Below are positions 1 to 5,007 of a stretch of DNA of 5,007 bases, in pieces; the first letter of the stretch is position 1; every line of letters starts with the position of its first letter. Both the position numbers and the translations under genes were made by a program. The DNA is taken from the NCBI RefSeq assembly GCF_036404855.1, contig NZ_DASWYS010000176.1, positions 1-5,007 of the forward strand, given 5' to 3'. This DNA comes from Pelomonas sp036404855 (GTDB lineage Bacteria; Pseudomonadota; Gammaproteobacteria; Burkholderiales; Burkholderiaceae_C). The notes below the pieces were generated by a model. That model ran no database searches, had not been told where the DNA came from, and saw only the letters and a program-made list of their open reading frames with translations.

Positions 1-394
1 CGCCGCCCAGCTGGGCCTTGGCTGCGGCCATCACCTTGCCCATGTCACCTGGACCGCTGGCCCCCAGCTCGGTGACGATGGCGGCGACCTTCTCGGCCAC
101 GGCCTCGGCTGACAGGCGCTCGGGCAGGTAGACCTGCAGCACGGCCAGTTCAGCCGTTTCCTTGGCAACGAGGTCGTCGCGGCCGGCGGCGGCGAACTGG
201 CTGATGGAGTCCTTGCGCTGCTTGATCAGCTTGTCGACGATGGCCACGAGGGCAACGTCATCAACGGTGATGCGCTCGTCCACTTCCTTCTGCTTCACAG
301 CGGCCAGCAGGCCGCGGATGGTCAGCAGGCGGTCGGCTTCCTTGGCGCGCATCGCGGCCTTCATGTCTTCGGTGATGCGGTCTTTGAGGCTCAT
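1..394 (-). CDS. yqeY: GatB/YqeY domain-containing protein (partial, C-terminus beyond left edge)
   Basis: The translation begins MSLKDRITEDMKAAMRAKEA and runs for 131 codons without a stop before the window ends. It contains the family hallmarks KQKEVDER (about residues 34-41), KLIKQRKDSI (about 54-63), AELAVLQVYLPERLS (about 82-96) and GDMGKVMAA near the end. Members are usually about 148 residues, so roughly 17 residues are missing. YqeY proteins resemble the tRNA-binding tail domain of the GatB amidotransferase subunit. Their function is not well established, and a tRNA-related role is only inferred from the fold. The gene lies 106 bp downstream of rpsU on the same strand, an arrangement that in beta-proteobacteria usually continues to dnaG and rpoD. 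The ATG at 394-392 fits the conserved amino end, but no Shine-Dalgarno precedes it: the transcript reads CCCUCCU just upstream. It probably depends on read-through from rpsU. Confidence 0.93.
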   Translation of the reverse strand, partial: MSLKDRITEDMKAAMRAKEADRLLTIRGLLAAVKQKEVDERITVDDVALVAIVDKLIKQRKDSISQFAAAGRDDLVAKETAELAVLQVYLPERLSAEAVAEKVAAIVTELGASGPGDMGKVMAAAKAQLGG

Positions 395-409
395 GGCAGG
401 AGGGTAGTC

Positions 410-449
410 AAAAAACAAAAACCCGCGACAGCGTCCTGTGGCGGGTTTT
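410..449 (-). terminator. Intrinsic terminator / possible attenuator between rpsU and yqeY
   Basis: An inverted repeat pairs 418-426 (AAAACCCGC) with 441-449 (GCGGGTTTT). After a single G-G mismatch (427/440) it continues as ACAG (428-431) with CTGT (436-439), around a CGTC loop. Read on the minus strand, the stem is followed by a T-rich tail (TTTTTGTTTTTT, 421-410), as in a Rho-independent terminator. It lies 51 bp beyond the rpsU stop and ends 15 bp before the yqeY start. On the plus strand the stem is followed by only four Ts, so the structure is mainly oriented to stop rpsU transcripts. The E. coli rpsU-dnaG-rpoD operon has an internal terminator after rpsU, and this one is in the equivalent place. 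Partial read-through to yqeY is inferred. Confidence 0.85.
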
Positions 450-500
450 GGGGTCAACCGGGACTGCTGTGCAACAGGCTCCGGGTCGCGTCAGAGACGA

Positions 501-713
501 TCAGTACAGCTTCTTGGGCAGCTGCATGCTGCGCACGCGCTTGTAGTGGCGCTTCACGGCAGCGGCCTTCTTGCGCTTGCGCTCGGCGGTGGGCTTCTCA
601 TAGAACTCGCGGGCGCGCAGCTCGGTCAGCAGGCCCAGCTTTTCAATGGTGCGCTTGAAGCGGCGCAGGGCGACGTCGAACGGCTCGTTTTCCTTGACGC
701 GGATGGTGGTCAT
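501..713 (-). CDS. rpsU: 30S ribosomal protein bS21
   Basis: This complete 70-residue protein begins [20 protein letters not shown] and ends with a strongly basic tail rich in Lys and Arg. It matches bS21 in length and along its whole sequence: the paired arginines RRFKR near residue 17, the REFYEKPT segment in the middle, and the KRKKA-type basic helix. bS21 is a late-assembling small-subunit protein near the 16S rRNA 3' end that assists translation initiation. The ATG at 713-711 has a good Shine-Dalgarno (GAAGGA, minus strand 724-719) with 5-nt spacing. A promoter lies about 120 bp upstream and a terminator follows the stop. It is the first gene of a probable rpsU-yqeY-dnaG-rpoD group, of which the last two would lie outside the window. 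Confidence 0.98.
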
Positions 714-776
714 GTATTTCCTTCAGATTGCGCTCGGTGTTCGCGGCTAAGTATCAGCAGCAGGTTCCGGATTACT

Positions 777-807
777 GCGTCACTTGTGAAGCACAGCGAA
801 TCGACGC
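777..807 (-). other. Possible RNA hairpin in the rpsU leader
   Basis: Within the presumed rpsU 5' leader, GCGTC (777-781) and GACGC (803-807) can pair. Between them TGTG (785-788) and CACA (792-795) form a small inner stem with a three-base loop. The stems are short and separated by unpaired bases. The structure could be a regulatory leader element or chance; nothing in the sequence decides this. Confidence 0.25.
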
Positions 808-831
808 GCGGGTTTGCCAGCAAAGCCGAGG

Positions 832-861
832 ATTGTAGCCGGGAAATCAAGGACTTGCCAA
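832..861 (-). promoter_or_regulatory. Sigma70-type promoter of rpsU
   Basis: On the minus strand a -35 box TTGGCA (861-856) and a -10 box TACAAT (837-832) are separated by 18 bp. Each matches consensus at five of six positions. Transcription would start near 825-826, giving a leader of about 110 nt before rpsU. The bases after the -10 box are GC-rich (CCTCGGC), a discriminator type often seen at stringently controlled ribosomal promoters; that regulatory reading is inference. The -35 box lies within 10 bp of the stop codon of the upstream flavoprotein gene. No terminator was seen between them, so read-through into rpsU is possible. Confidence 0.7.
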
Positions 862-868
862 GATTTGC

Positions 869-2089
869 TCAGGCCGGGGCTGACAGGGTGGCCAGGGCTT
901 CGGCGCAGGCGGCCGCGCTGGCCCAGGCCCACTGGAAGTTGTAGCCCCCCAGCCAGCCCGTCACGTCGACGACTTCGCCGATGAAATACAGGCCCGGCAC
1001 GCGCTTGCTTTCCAGTGTCTGGGAGCTGAGGTCACGGGTGGAGACGCCGCCGCGCATGACCTCGGCCTTGCGCCAGCCCTCGTCGCCGCTGGGCATCAGC
1101 TGCCAGTCATGCACGCTGCGGCCCAGGCGCTGCAGGTCGGCGTCGCGGCACTCTGGCAGCGGCCGGGCCGCGTCCAGGCCGGCGCGCTCCAGCCAGGCCG
1201 CGGCCAGACGCTGCGGCAGCCGGGCCGCCAGTTCGTTGCCCAACTGGCGGCGCGATGCAGCCTTGGCTTCGACCAGTTCCTTGTCCAGATGCAGCTCCGG
1301 CGCCAGGTTGATCTGCAGCGGCTGGCCGTTGGCGGTGCGGTAGCTCGAGATCTGCAGAATGGCCGGGCCGCTGAGACCGCGGTGGGTGAACAGCAGGTCT
1401 TCCAGGAATCGCCCGCGGGCCTTGCCGGCGCCGCAGGCCACCTCGACCGGCAGGGACAGCCCCGCCAGCGCCGCGAAGGGGGCCCAGGCGTCGGCGTCGA
1501 ACGTCAGCGGCACCAACGCCGGGCGGGGTTCAACGATGGCGTGGTCGAAGCGCTTCGCCAGGCGCAGCCCCCAGTCGCTGGCGCCGATCTTGGGCACCGG
1601 CAGGCCCCCGGTCGCGACGACGACGCGCGGCGCCGTCACCGGGCCCAGGCTGGTGTCCAGCTCGAAGCCGCCTTCGGGACGCGGGCGGACATCGGCCACC
1701 GTGCAGGGCTGCCAGCGAGTGACGCCACCCGCCTCGCATTCCCGGACCAGCATTTGGATGACCTGCTCGCTGGAGTCGTCGCAGAACAGCTGGCCCTTGT
1801 GCTTCTCATGGAAGGCGATGCCGTGGCTTTGCACCAGCTTGATGAAGTCCTGCGGTGTGTAGCGGGCAAGCGCCGAGCGGCAGAAGGCCGGGTTCTCGGA
1901 CAGGAAATTGGCCGGCCCGGCCTCGCGATTCGTGAAATTGCAACGCCCGCCGCCCGAGATGCGGATTTTTTCGGCGAGCTTGGACGCGTGGTCGATCAGC
2001 AGCACCTTGAGCCCGCGTTGGCCGGCACGCCCCGCGCAGAACAGGCCTGCCGCGCCCGCGCCCACCACCACCGCATCGAATCCCTGCAT
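869..2089 (-). CDS. HI0933/YhiN-family FAD-dependent oxidoreductase (flavoprotein)
   Basis: This 406-residue protein has an N-terminal Rossmann FAD-binding motif, VVVGAGAAG, with GxGxxG at residues 10-15 directly after the first beta strand, and an acidic Asp33 ending the second strand. The family signature KIRISGGGRCNFTN follows at 41-54. VVATGG is at 157-162, FTHRGLSGP at 234-242, and the C-terminal GLYFIGEVVDVTGWLGGYNF at 366-385, where Gly-Glu and the following glycines complete the FAD site. Length and motif order fit the family (roughly 390-400 residues). These proteins bind FAD, are predicted cytosolic oxidoreductases, and have no firmly assigned substrate. The start at 2089 is chosen because it puts the Rossmann strand at the amino end and follows GGGAGG (2098-2093), although the 3-nt spacing is short. 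An in-frame ATG at 2161 would add 24 residues unlike the family and has no Shine-Dalgarno. The gene is divergent from the PAS-GGDEF gene. Confidence 0.93.
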   Translation of the reverse strand: MQGFDAVVVGAGAAGLFCAGRAGQRGLKVLLIDHASKLAEKIRISGGGRCNFTNREAGPANFLSENPAFCRSALARYTPQDFIKLVQSHGIAFHEKHKGQLFCDDSSEQVIQMLVRECEAGGVTRWQPCTVADVRPRPEGGFELDTSLGPVTAPRVVVATGGLPVPKIGASDWGLRLAKRFDHAIVEPRPALVPLTFDADAWAPFAALAGLSLPVEVACGAGKARGRFLEDLLFTHRGLSGPAILQISSYRTANGQPLQINLAPELHLDKELVEAKAASRRQLGNELAARLPQRLAAAWLERAGLDAARPLPECRDADLQRLGRSVHDWQLMPSGDEGWRKAEVMRGGVSTRDLSSQTLESKRVPGLYFIGEVVDVTGWLGGYNFQWAWASAAACAEALATLSAPA

Positions 2090-2303
2090 AGACCTCCCGT
2101 GAATGGGGCGGCATTGTCGCGGGTGGGCACGACGAAACTCGGTAGGATTCACGGCAGGCATCGAAGGGGACTTCTAGGGGGGAGTCCCGATTCGCGGGGT
2201 GGCGCAGCCTTGCTGGCGTCTCTTTGGCCCAACTACATTCCCTCGACACCCTGCGCGCATCGCGGTTTCCGCGGCGAGTGCACGATCGCACCAAAACGAT
2301 TTC
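2090..2303. other. Divergent intergenic region between the flavoprotein and PAS-GGDEF genes
   Basis: These 214 bp separate two divergently transcribed genes and should carry both promoters. I see no convincing sigma70 promoter in either direction. The best plus-strand candidate is TTGCTG (2210-2215), 18 bp, TACATT (2234-2239), which matches consensus poorly. The clearest structure is the inverted repeat at 2162-2194. No small gene or RNA is recognisable here. Confidence 0.6.
2162..2194. repeat. Imperfect inverted repeat in the divergent intergenic region
   Basis: GGGACT (2167-2172) pairs with AGTCCC (2183-2188) across a 10-base loop ending in a G6 run. After a small internal loop, outer arms CGAA (2162-2165) and TTCG (2191-2194) also pair, giving about 10 bp in all. 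It has no T tract on either strand, so it is not a standard terminator. It could be an operator or a leader hairpin for one of the flanking genes. The assignment is tentative. Confidence 0.4.
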
Positions 2304-3317
2304 ATGGACATGACTGCCGACCAGACCGCGATGGAGCCGCAACCCGGCAGCCTGGCGCATTGGCTGGCTGGACATGCCGAGCTCGGCAGCGAAGCGCTGG
2401 CCGGCCTCGTGGCGCTGATCGAGCCGCTGGGCAGTCAGGCAGCCATCAAGGCCGTGGCCACCGGGCGCTATGTGTTCGCGAGCGCCGGCCTGGCCCAGAT
2501 GTTCGAGCGCGAGGTCGTCGTCGGTCATTCCGATGCCGAACTGCTCAAGCCTGACGAGACGACCGCGCTGCGGCGCGTCGAGCAGACCGTCATGGCGCAG
2601 CGTTTTCCCGTCGTCAGCGAGCACAAGCTGGAGATCAACGGCCGCCGGCGCGAGTTCAGCGTCACGCGGCTGGCCCTGGGGCCGGACTTCCTGCTCGCCG
2701 TCTGGCATGAGCGCACCGAGGAGCGCCACCGCGAGGCGCACCTGCAGCGGGCGCTGGCCCAGATCGAGCAGCAGCAAAGCGCCATCGAGCAGATCCGTCG
2801 CGAGCTTCAGCAGGGATCTGGCCGGGACGAGGTCTCGGGCCTGTACATGCGCGCGCAGTTCGACGACCAGTTGCTGCGGGAGATCGACCTGTCCTCGCGC
2901 GAGCACCGCGAGTTCGCCCTCGTCGTCATCGCGCTGGACGCGTCGCCGGCCATTGCCGGGCTGGGCGACGCTGCCCAGCAGCGTCTGCTGGAAGGCATCG
3001 GCCGCATGCTGCGCGCCAACACGCGGGCCATGGACTCCGCCTGCCGCATCGGCCCGCAGCGCTTTGCCGTGCTGCTGTCGGGCGTGGGCCTGGCCACGGC
3101 CCATGCGCGTATGGAGCAGTTGCGCCGGCAGTGCGCGACCCAGATCGTTGTATTGAACGGCCAGGACCTGGGACTGTCGATTTCGATGGGTGTGTCCAGC
3201 TTCCCGCACACGGCCTCGCGGCAGGACGAGTTGATGGTGGCCAGCGAGGCCGCCGTGCACGAGGCCCAGCGCCGTGGCGGCAACCAGGTCGTGCTGGCAT
3301 CGATTGCCTTCGGCTAG
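2304..3317 (+). CDS. PAS-coiled coil-degenerate GGDEF domain protein (probable c-di-GMP-binding, not synthesising)
   Basis: The 337-residue product has three parts. A PAS-like segment spans about 45-135 (Y-x-FAS, VVVGHSDAELL, REFSVTRLAL). A Gln/Glu-rich coiled-coil linker spans about 143-170. A GGDEF-like domain spans about 175-333, opening DEVSGLYMR in place of D-x-LTGL-x-NR and closing with SISMGVSSFP and RRGGNQV. The signature motif is GPQRF (250-254) instead of GGDEF/GGEEF. The first metal-binding Asp is Ala210, and the usual N-D after the metal loop is Ala-Gly (218-219), so cyclase activity is unlikely. RAMD (241-244) lies exactly five residues before the motif, as in the RxxD product-inhibition site, so c-di-GMP binding is possible. 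No transmembrane segment or signal peptide is evident, so it is probably cytosolic. The start is uncertain: ATGs at 2304, 2310 and 2331 and a GTG at 2199 are in frame, none with a well-placed Shine-Dalgarno. It converges on the HD-GYP-like gene. Confidence 0.9.
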   Translation: MDMTADQTAMEPQPGSLAHWLAGHAELGSEALAGLVALIEPLGSQAAIKAVATGRYVFASAGLAQMFEREVVVGHSDAELLKPDETTALRRVEQTVMAQRFPVVSEHKLEINGRRREFSVTRLALGPDFLLAVWHERTEERHREAHLQRALAQIEQQQSAIEQIRRELQQGSGRDEVSGLYMRAQFDDQLLREIDLSSREHREFALVVIALDASPAIAGLGDAAQQRLLEGIGRMLRANTRAMDSACRIGPQRFAVLLSGVGLATAHARMEQLRRQCATQIVVLNGQDLGLSISMGVSSFPHTASRQDELMVASEAAVHEAQRRGGNQVVLASIAFG

Positions 3318-3331
3318 TGCCTGCCTGGCGC

Positions 3332-4453
3332 CTACGCTGAAATGAGTTCGGCGATGCGCTCGTCGGTCAGCCGCATGGGCAGCGACTGTGGCGACACCAG
3401 GGCCACCACGGCTAGGCCTTGACATGAGGTGTCCCGGCGGAGCGGGCTGATCCGGGACTCGCCTTGGGCATCGGTCAGCGTGGCCACGACGGGGTGGTAG
3501 GCCTTTTCTCCATTGCCCACGACCAGGCCCAGCTCCCCCGAGGCCAGTTGCACCAGCGAGCCGGGCGGGAAGACGCCGAAGGCCTTGATGAGCCCTGCGG
3601 CAAGCGGGCTGGCGTCGGCCATCAGGTGAAGCTCGCGGCCGGCCTGCTGGGCCGACATGGCCGGCCGGTTGGCGCGGGCGCTGAGGCGCGCGGTGTAGAC
3701 GTCGGCGAACCGTAGCAGCGAAGCCAGCTCGCTCACTTCCGTCAAGCCGCGGGGATAGCCGCTGCCGTCGGGCAGTTCATGGTGCTGGGCCACGGCGTCG
3801 AGCCAGCGCGAGTCGGTGACACCCGCCTTCTCGAGCAGCTCCGTGCTCAGGTCGGGGTGCTGCCGTATCGCCTCACGCTGCAGCGTAGTGGGCGGCGAGA
3901 CCTGCGTGGCCAGTCGGGCCTGCAGGTCGATCATGGAGATGTTCATCGTCAGCGCGGCCTGGAAGGCCAGGCGCTGCTCGGTGGATGACCATCCCAGGAA
4001 GCGCGCGGCCGCATGACAGGCCGTGGCCGCGTGGATGGAATGACTGACGCCGTAGTGACCGTCGCCCTGGCGCAGGATCTGGGCCAAGGCGACGCCGGGC
4101 GCGTGATCGATGAGTCGAAGCAGCTCGTCGGTGGTGCTGTTGACGCTGGCGACCAGTTGGTCGGCCGGCTGGGCCAGCGCGCGCCGGGCTTCGTTGCCCA
4201 GCCGCGCCCATTCCCCGGGCAACTGCGTGGCGCTCAGCGGCCGCGCGGCGCGGCGCTTCGGTTGCACGGCATGGGTGAGTTCGTCGATTTCCACCAGCGC
4301 GCCGCGCTGGAACAGTTCTTCCAGCTGGGTGGCGTCGTGAATGATCTGGCCGCGCGCCAACAGCAGCTGGCGACTGGCGTCCCGCACGGAGAAGGCCAGC
4401 GGCTCGCCAATGGCGACGTGATTTCTGACGGATTGCAGGGAGCACAGTCGCAT
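3332..4453 (-). CDS. HD-GYP-like domain protein with substituted HD dyad
   Basis: The 373-residue product begins MRLCSLQSVRNHVAIGEP and has an N-terminal segment typical of HD-GYP regulators (SVRDASRQLLLARGQII, about 22-38). An HD-GYP-like core spans about 130-280, and a C-terminal module carries VFPPGSLVQLASGELGLVV (about 294-312). Conserved core features are His138, His199, His224-His225-Glu226, DGSGYP (229-234) and Asp251. Where the family has ALLHDIGK, this protein reads ALTMNISM, so the metal-binding His-Asp is Met170-Asn171. HD-GYP proteins hydrolyse c-di-GMP using a two- or three-iron centre. Loss of this pair makes ordinary catalysis doubtful, and a binding or regulatory role is more likely. 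The open frame continues upstream to 4939 but overlaps dnaE there; the ATG at 4453 is chosen because family-like sequence begins at it. No Shine-Dalgarno is visible. Its stop is 14 bp from that of the convergent PAS-GGDEF gene. Confidence 0.9.
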   Translation of the reverse strand: MRLCSLQSVRNHVAIGEPLAFSVRDASRQLLLARGQIIHDATQLEELFQRGALVEIDELTHAVQPKRRAARPLSATQLPGEWARLGNEARRALAQPADQLVASVNSTTDELLRLIDHAPGVALAQILRQGDGHYGVSHSIHAATACHAAARFLGWSSTEQRLAFQAALTMNISMIDLQARLATQVSPPTTLQREAIRQHPDLSTELLEKAGVTDSRWLDAVAQHHELPDGSGYPRGLTEVSELASLLRFADVYTARLSARANRPAMSAQQAGRELHLMADASPLAAGLIKAFGVFPPGSLVQLASGELGLVVGNGEKAYHPVVATLTDAQGESRISPLRRDTSCQGLAVVALVSPQSLPMRLTDERIAELISA

Positions 4454-4510
4454 GGGAGGCCAATAGCGTAGCCCAACTTTCCGGGCGGCAGGGCTTTCTA
4501 GAATGCCGTG
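4454..4510. promoter_or_regulatory. 57-bp divergent promoter region of dnaE and the HD-GYP-like gene
   Basis: Only 57 bp separate the two divergent start codons, so promoter elements must sit inside this gap or within the genes. On the plus strand TAGAAT (4499-4504) matches the -10 consensus at five of six positions and would place the start of transcription at about 4511, the A of the dnaE ATG. No good -35 box accompanies it. An 8-bp palindrome TTCTAGAA (4496-4503) overlaps this box. No clear promoter was found for the minus-strand gene. Confidence 0.4.
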
Positions 4511-5007
4511 ATGCCCGATGTGAATACCGCACAACAAGATCTGCCCTTCGTCCACCTGCGCATGCACACCGAGTTCTCGGTGGTGGACGGCACCCTTCGC
4601 ACCGATGACGCCGCCGATGCGGCCGCCAAGGACGGGCAGGTGGCAGCGGCCATCACGGACCTGGCCAATCTTTTCGGGGGCATCAAGTTCTACTCGGCCG
4701 CGCGCAAGAAGGGCGTTCAGCCCATCCTCGGCGCGGATTGCTGGCTGGAGTCCGACGCGACCGACAAGCCGCCGACGCGGCTGCTGCTGCTGGTGCAGGA
4801 CAAGCAGGGCTATCTGAACCTGAGCGAGCTGCTGTCGCGTGCGTGGATACAGAACGTGCAGCGCAACCAGGCGTGCCTGAAGCTGGAGTGGCTGCAGGAA
4901 CTGGGCGGCGGCCTGATCTGCCTGTCGGGCGCCCAGCACGGCGGCCTGGGTCAGGCGTTGATACAGGGCGACAAGGCTCGGGGCCGGGAATGGGCGCTGA
5001 AGCTGTC
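4511..5007 (+). CDS. dnaE: DNA polymerase III subunit alpha (partial, N-terminal 165 residues)
   Basis: The frame is open from the ATG at 4511 to the right edge (165 codons plus two bases). It begins MPDVNTAQQDLPFVHLRMHT, followed by EFSVVDG, AAITDLANLFGGIKFY (about 46-61) and GVQPILGAD (68-76), which match the PHP domain at the start of the replicative polymerase DnaE. The full protein is typically about 1,160-1,170 residues, so about one seventh is present and the polymerase domain lies outside. As in E. coli DnaE, the PHP metal-site residues are degenerate: HLR-x-H instead of HLH-x-H (Arg17), and TDL instead of TDH (Leu51). This indicates a PHP domain without proofreading activity; proofreading would come from a separate DnaQ. 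No Shine-Dalgarno is visible before the ATG, and a GTG directly before it (4508) is in frame. It is divergent from the HD-GYP-like gene. Confidence 0.95.
   Translation, partial: MPDVNTAQQDLPFVHLRMHTEFSVVDGTLRTDDAADAAAKDGQVAAAITDLANLFGGIKFYSAARKKGVQPILGADCWLESDATDKPPTRLLLLVQDKQGYLNLSELLSRAWIQNVQRNQACLKLEWLQELGGGLICLSGAQHGGLGQALIQGDKARGREWALKL

Noticed and set aside
162..407. Plus-strand open frame opposite yqeY
   Set aside because: It is a Ser/Arg-rich shadow of the clearly recognisable YqeY protein on the other strand.
2210..2239. TTGCTG-18 bp-TACATT as a promoter for the PAS-GGDEF gene
   Set aside because: It matches consensus at only three of six and four of six positions, which is expected by chance in a region this size.
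2199..2303. GTG start at 2199 adding 35 residues to the PAS-GGDEF protein
   Set aside because: The extra residues look like translated intergenic DNA, and the only purine-rich stretch upstream (2177-2184) is too far away for a Shine-Dalgarno. The choice of 2304 is still not certain.
1109..2554. Long open frame (481 codons) on the plus strand opposite the flavoprotein gene
   Set aside because: It lies antisense to a well-supported gene, is rich in Arg, Gln, Gly and Ala as expected from reading GC-rich codons backwards, and shows no recognisable domain.
3315..3334. Small hairpin spanning both stop codons of the convergent genes, as a bidirectional terminator
   Set aside because: The paired segments are only three bases each (TAG/CTA and GCC/GGC) with an internal loop, and there is no T tract on either strand.
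1806..3425. Long open frame (539 codons) on the minus strand opposite the PAS-GGDEF gene
   Set aside because: It spans two real genes and the divergent intergenic region in a shadow frame, and its translation resembles no protein family. It reflects high GC, not coding.
4454..4939. N-terminal extension of the HD-GYP-like gene to an upstream ATG at 4939
   Set aside because: The extension is antisense to the conserved start of dnaE, and its translation has no family resemblance. Family-like sequence starts at the ATG at 4453.

Overview
The window is GC-rich, densely coded DNA that looks like a Burkholderiales chromosome (Comamonadaceae/Rubrivivax/Roseateles-like). This placement rests on gene order and on how the proteins read: an rpsU-yqeY pair, a beta/gamma-type DnaE amino end, and an HD-GYP-like protein next to dnaE. 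It is an inference made without a database search. No mobile element, CRISPR array, tRNA, rRNA or sign of recent transfer was seen; this is core chromosomal sequence.

Left part (1-870, minus strand): a strong sigma70-like promoter just beyond the end of a flavoprotein gene drives rpsU (ribosomal protein bS21) through a leader of about 110 nt. rpsU is followed by an intrinsic terminator and then by yqeY, which runs off the left edge. In many beta-proteobacteria rpsU-yqeY is followed by dnaG and rpoD, the macromolecular synthesis operon. The terminator therefore sits where an internal attenuator would be expected.

Middle (869-2303): a complete HI0933/YhiN-family flavoprotein gene on the minus strand, then a 214-bp divergent intergenic region containing an imperfect inverted repeat.

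Right-middle (2304-4453): a convergent pair of signalling genes whose stop codons are 14 bp apart. The plus-strand gene encodes a PAS/coiled-coil/GGDEF protein. Its GGDEF motif reads GPQRF, but an RxxD inhibitory-site motif (RAMD) is kept at exactly the canonical spacing. The minus-strand gene encodes an HD-GYP-like protein. It keeps HHE-DGSGYP and the other metal-ligand histidines, but the eponymous His-Asp pair is replaced by Met-Asn. Both therefore look like catalytically impaired relatives of c-di-GMP synthesis and breakdown enzymes, and plausibly act as binding or regulatory proteins. This pair is the most interesting content of the window.

Right end (4511-5007): the start of dnaE (DNA polymerase III alpha subunit), divergent from the HD-GYP-like gene across only 57 bp. 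Neither gene has a visible Shine-Dalgarno sequence. A TAGAAT box placed 6 bp before the dnaE ATG raises the possibility of a leaderless dnaE transcript.
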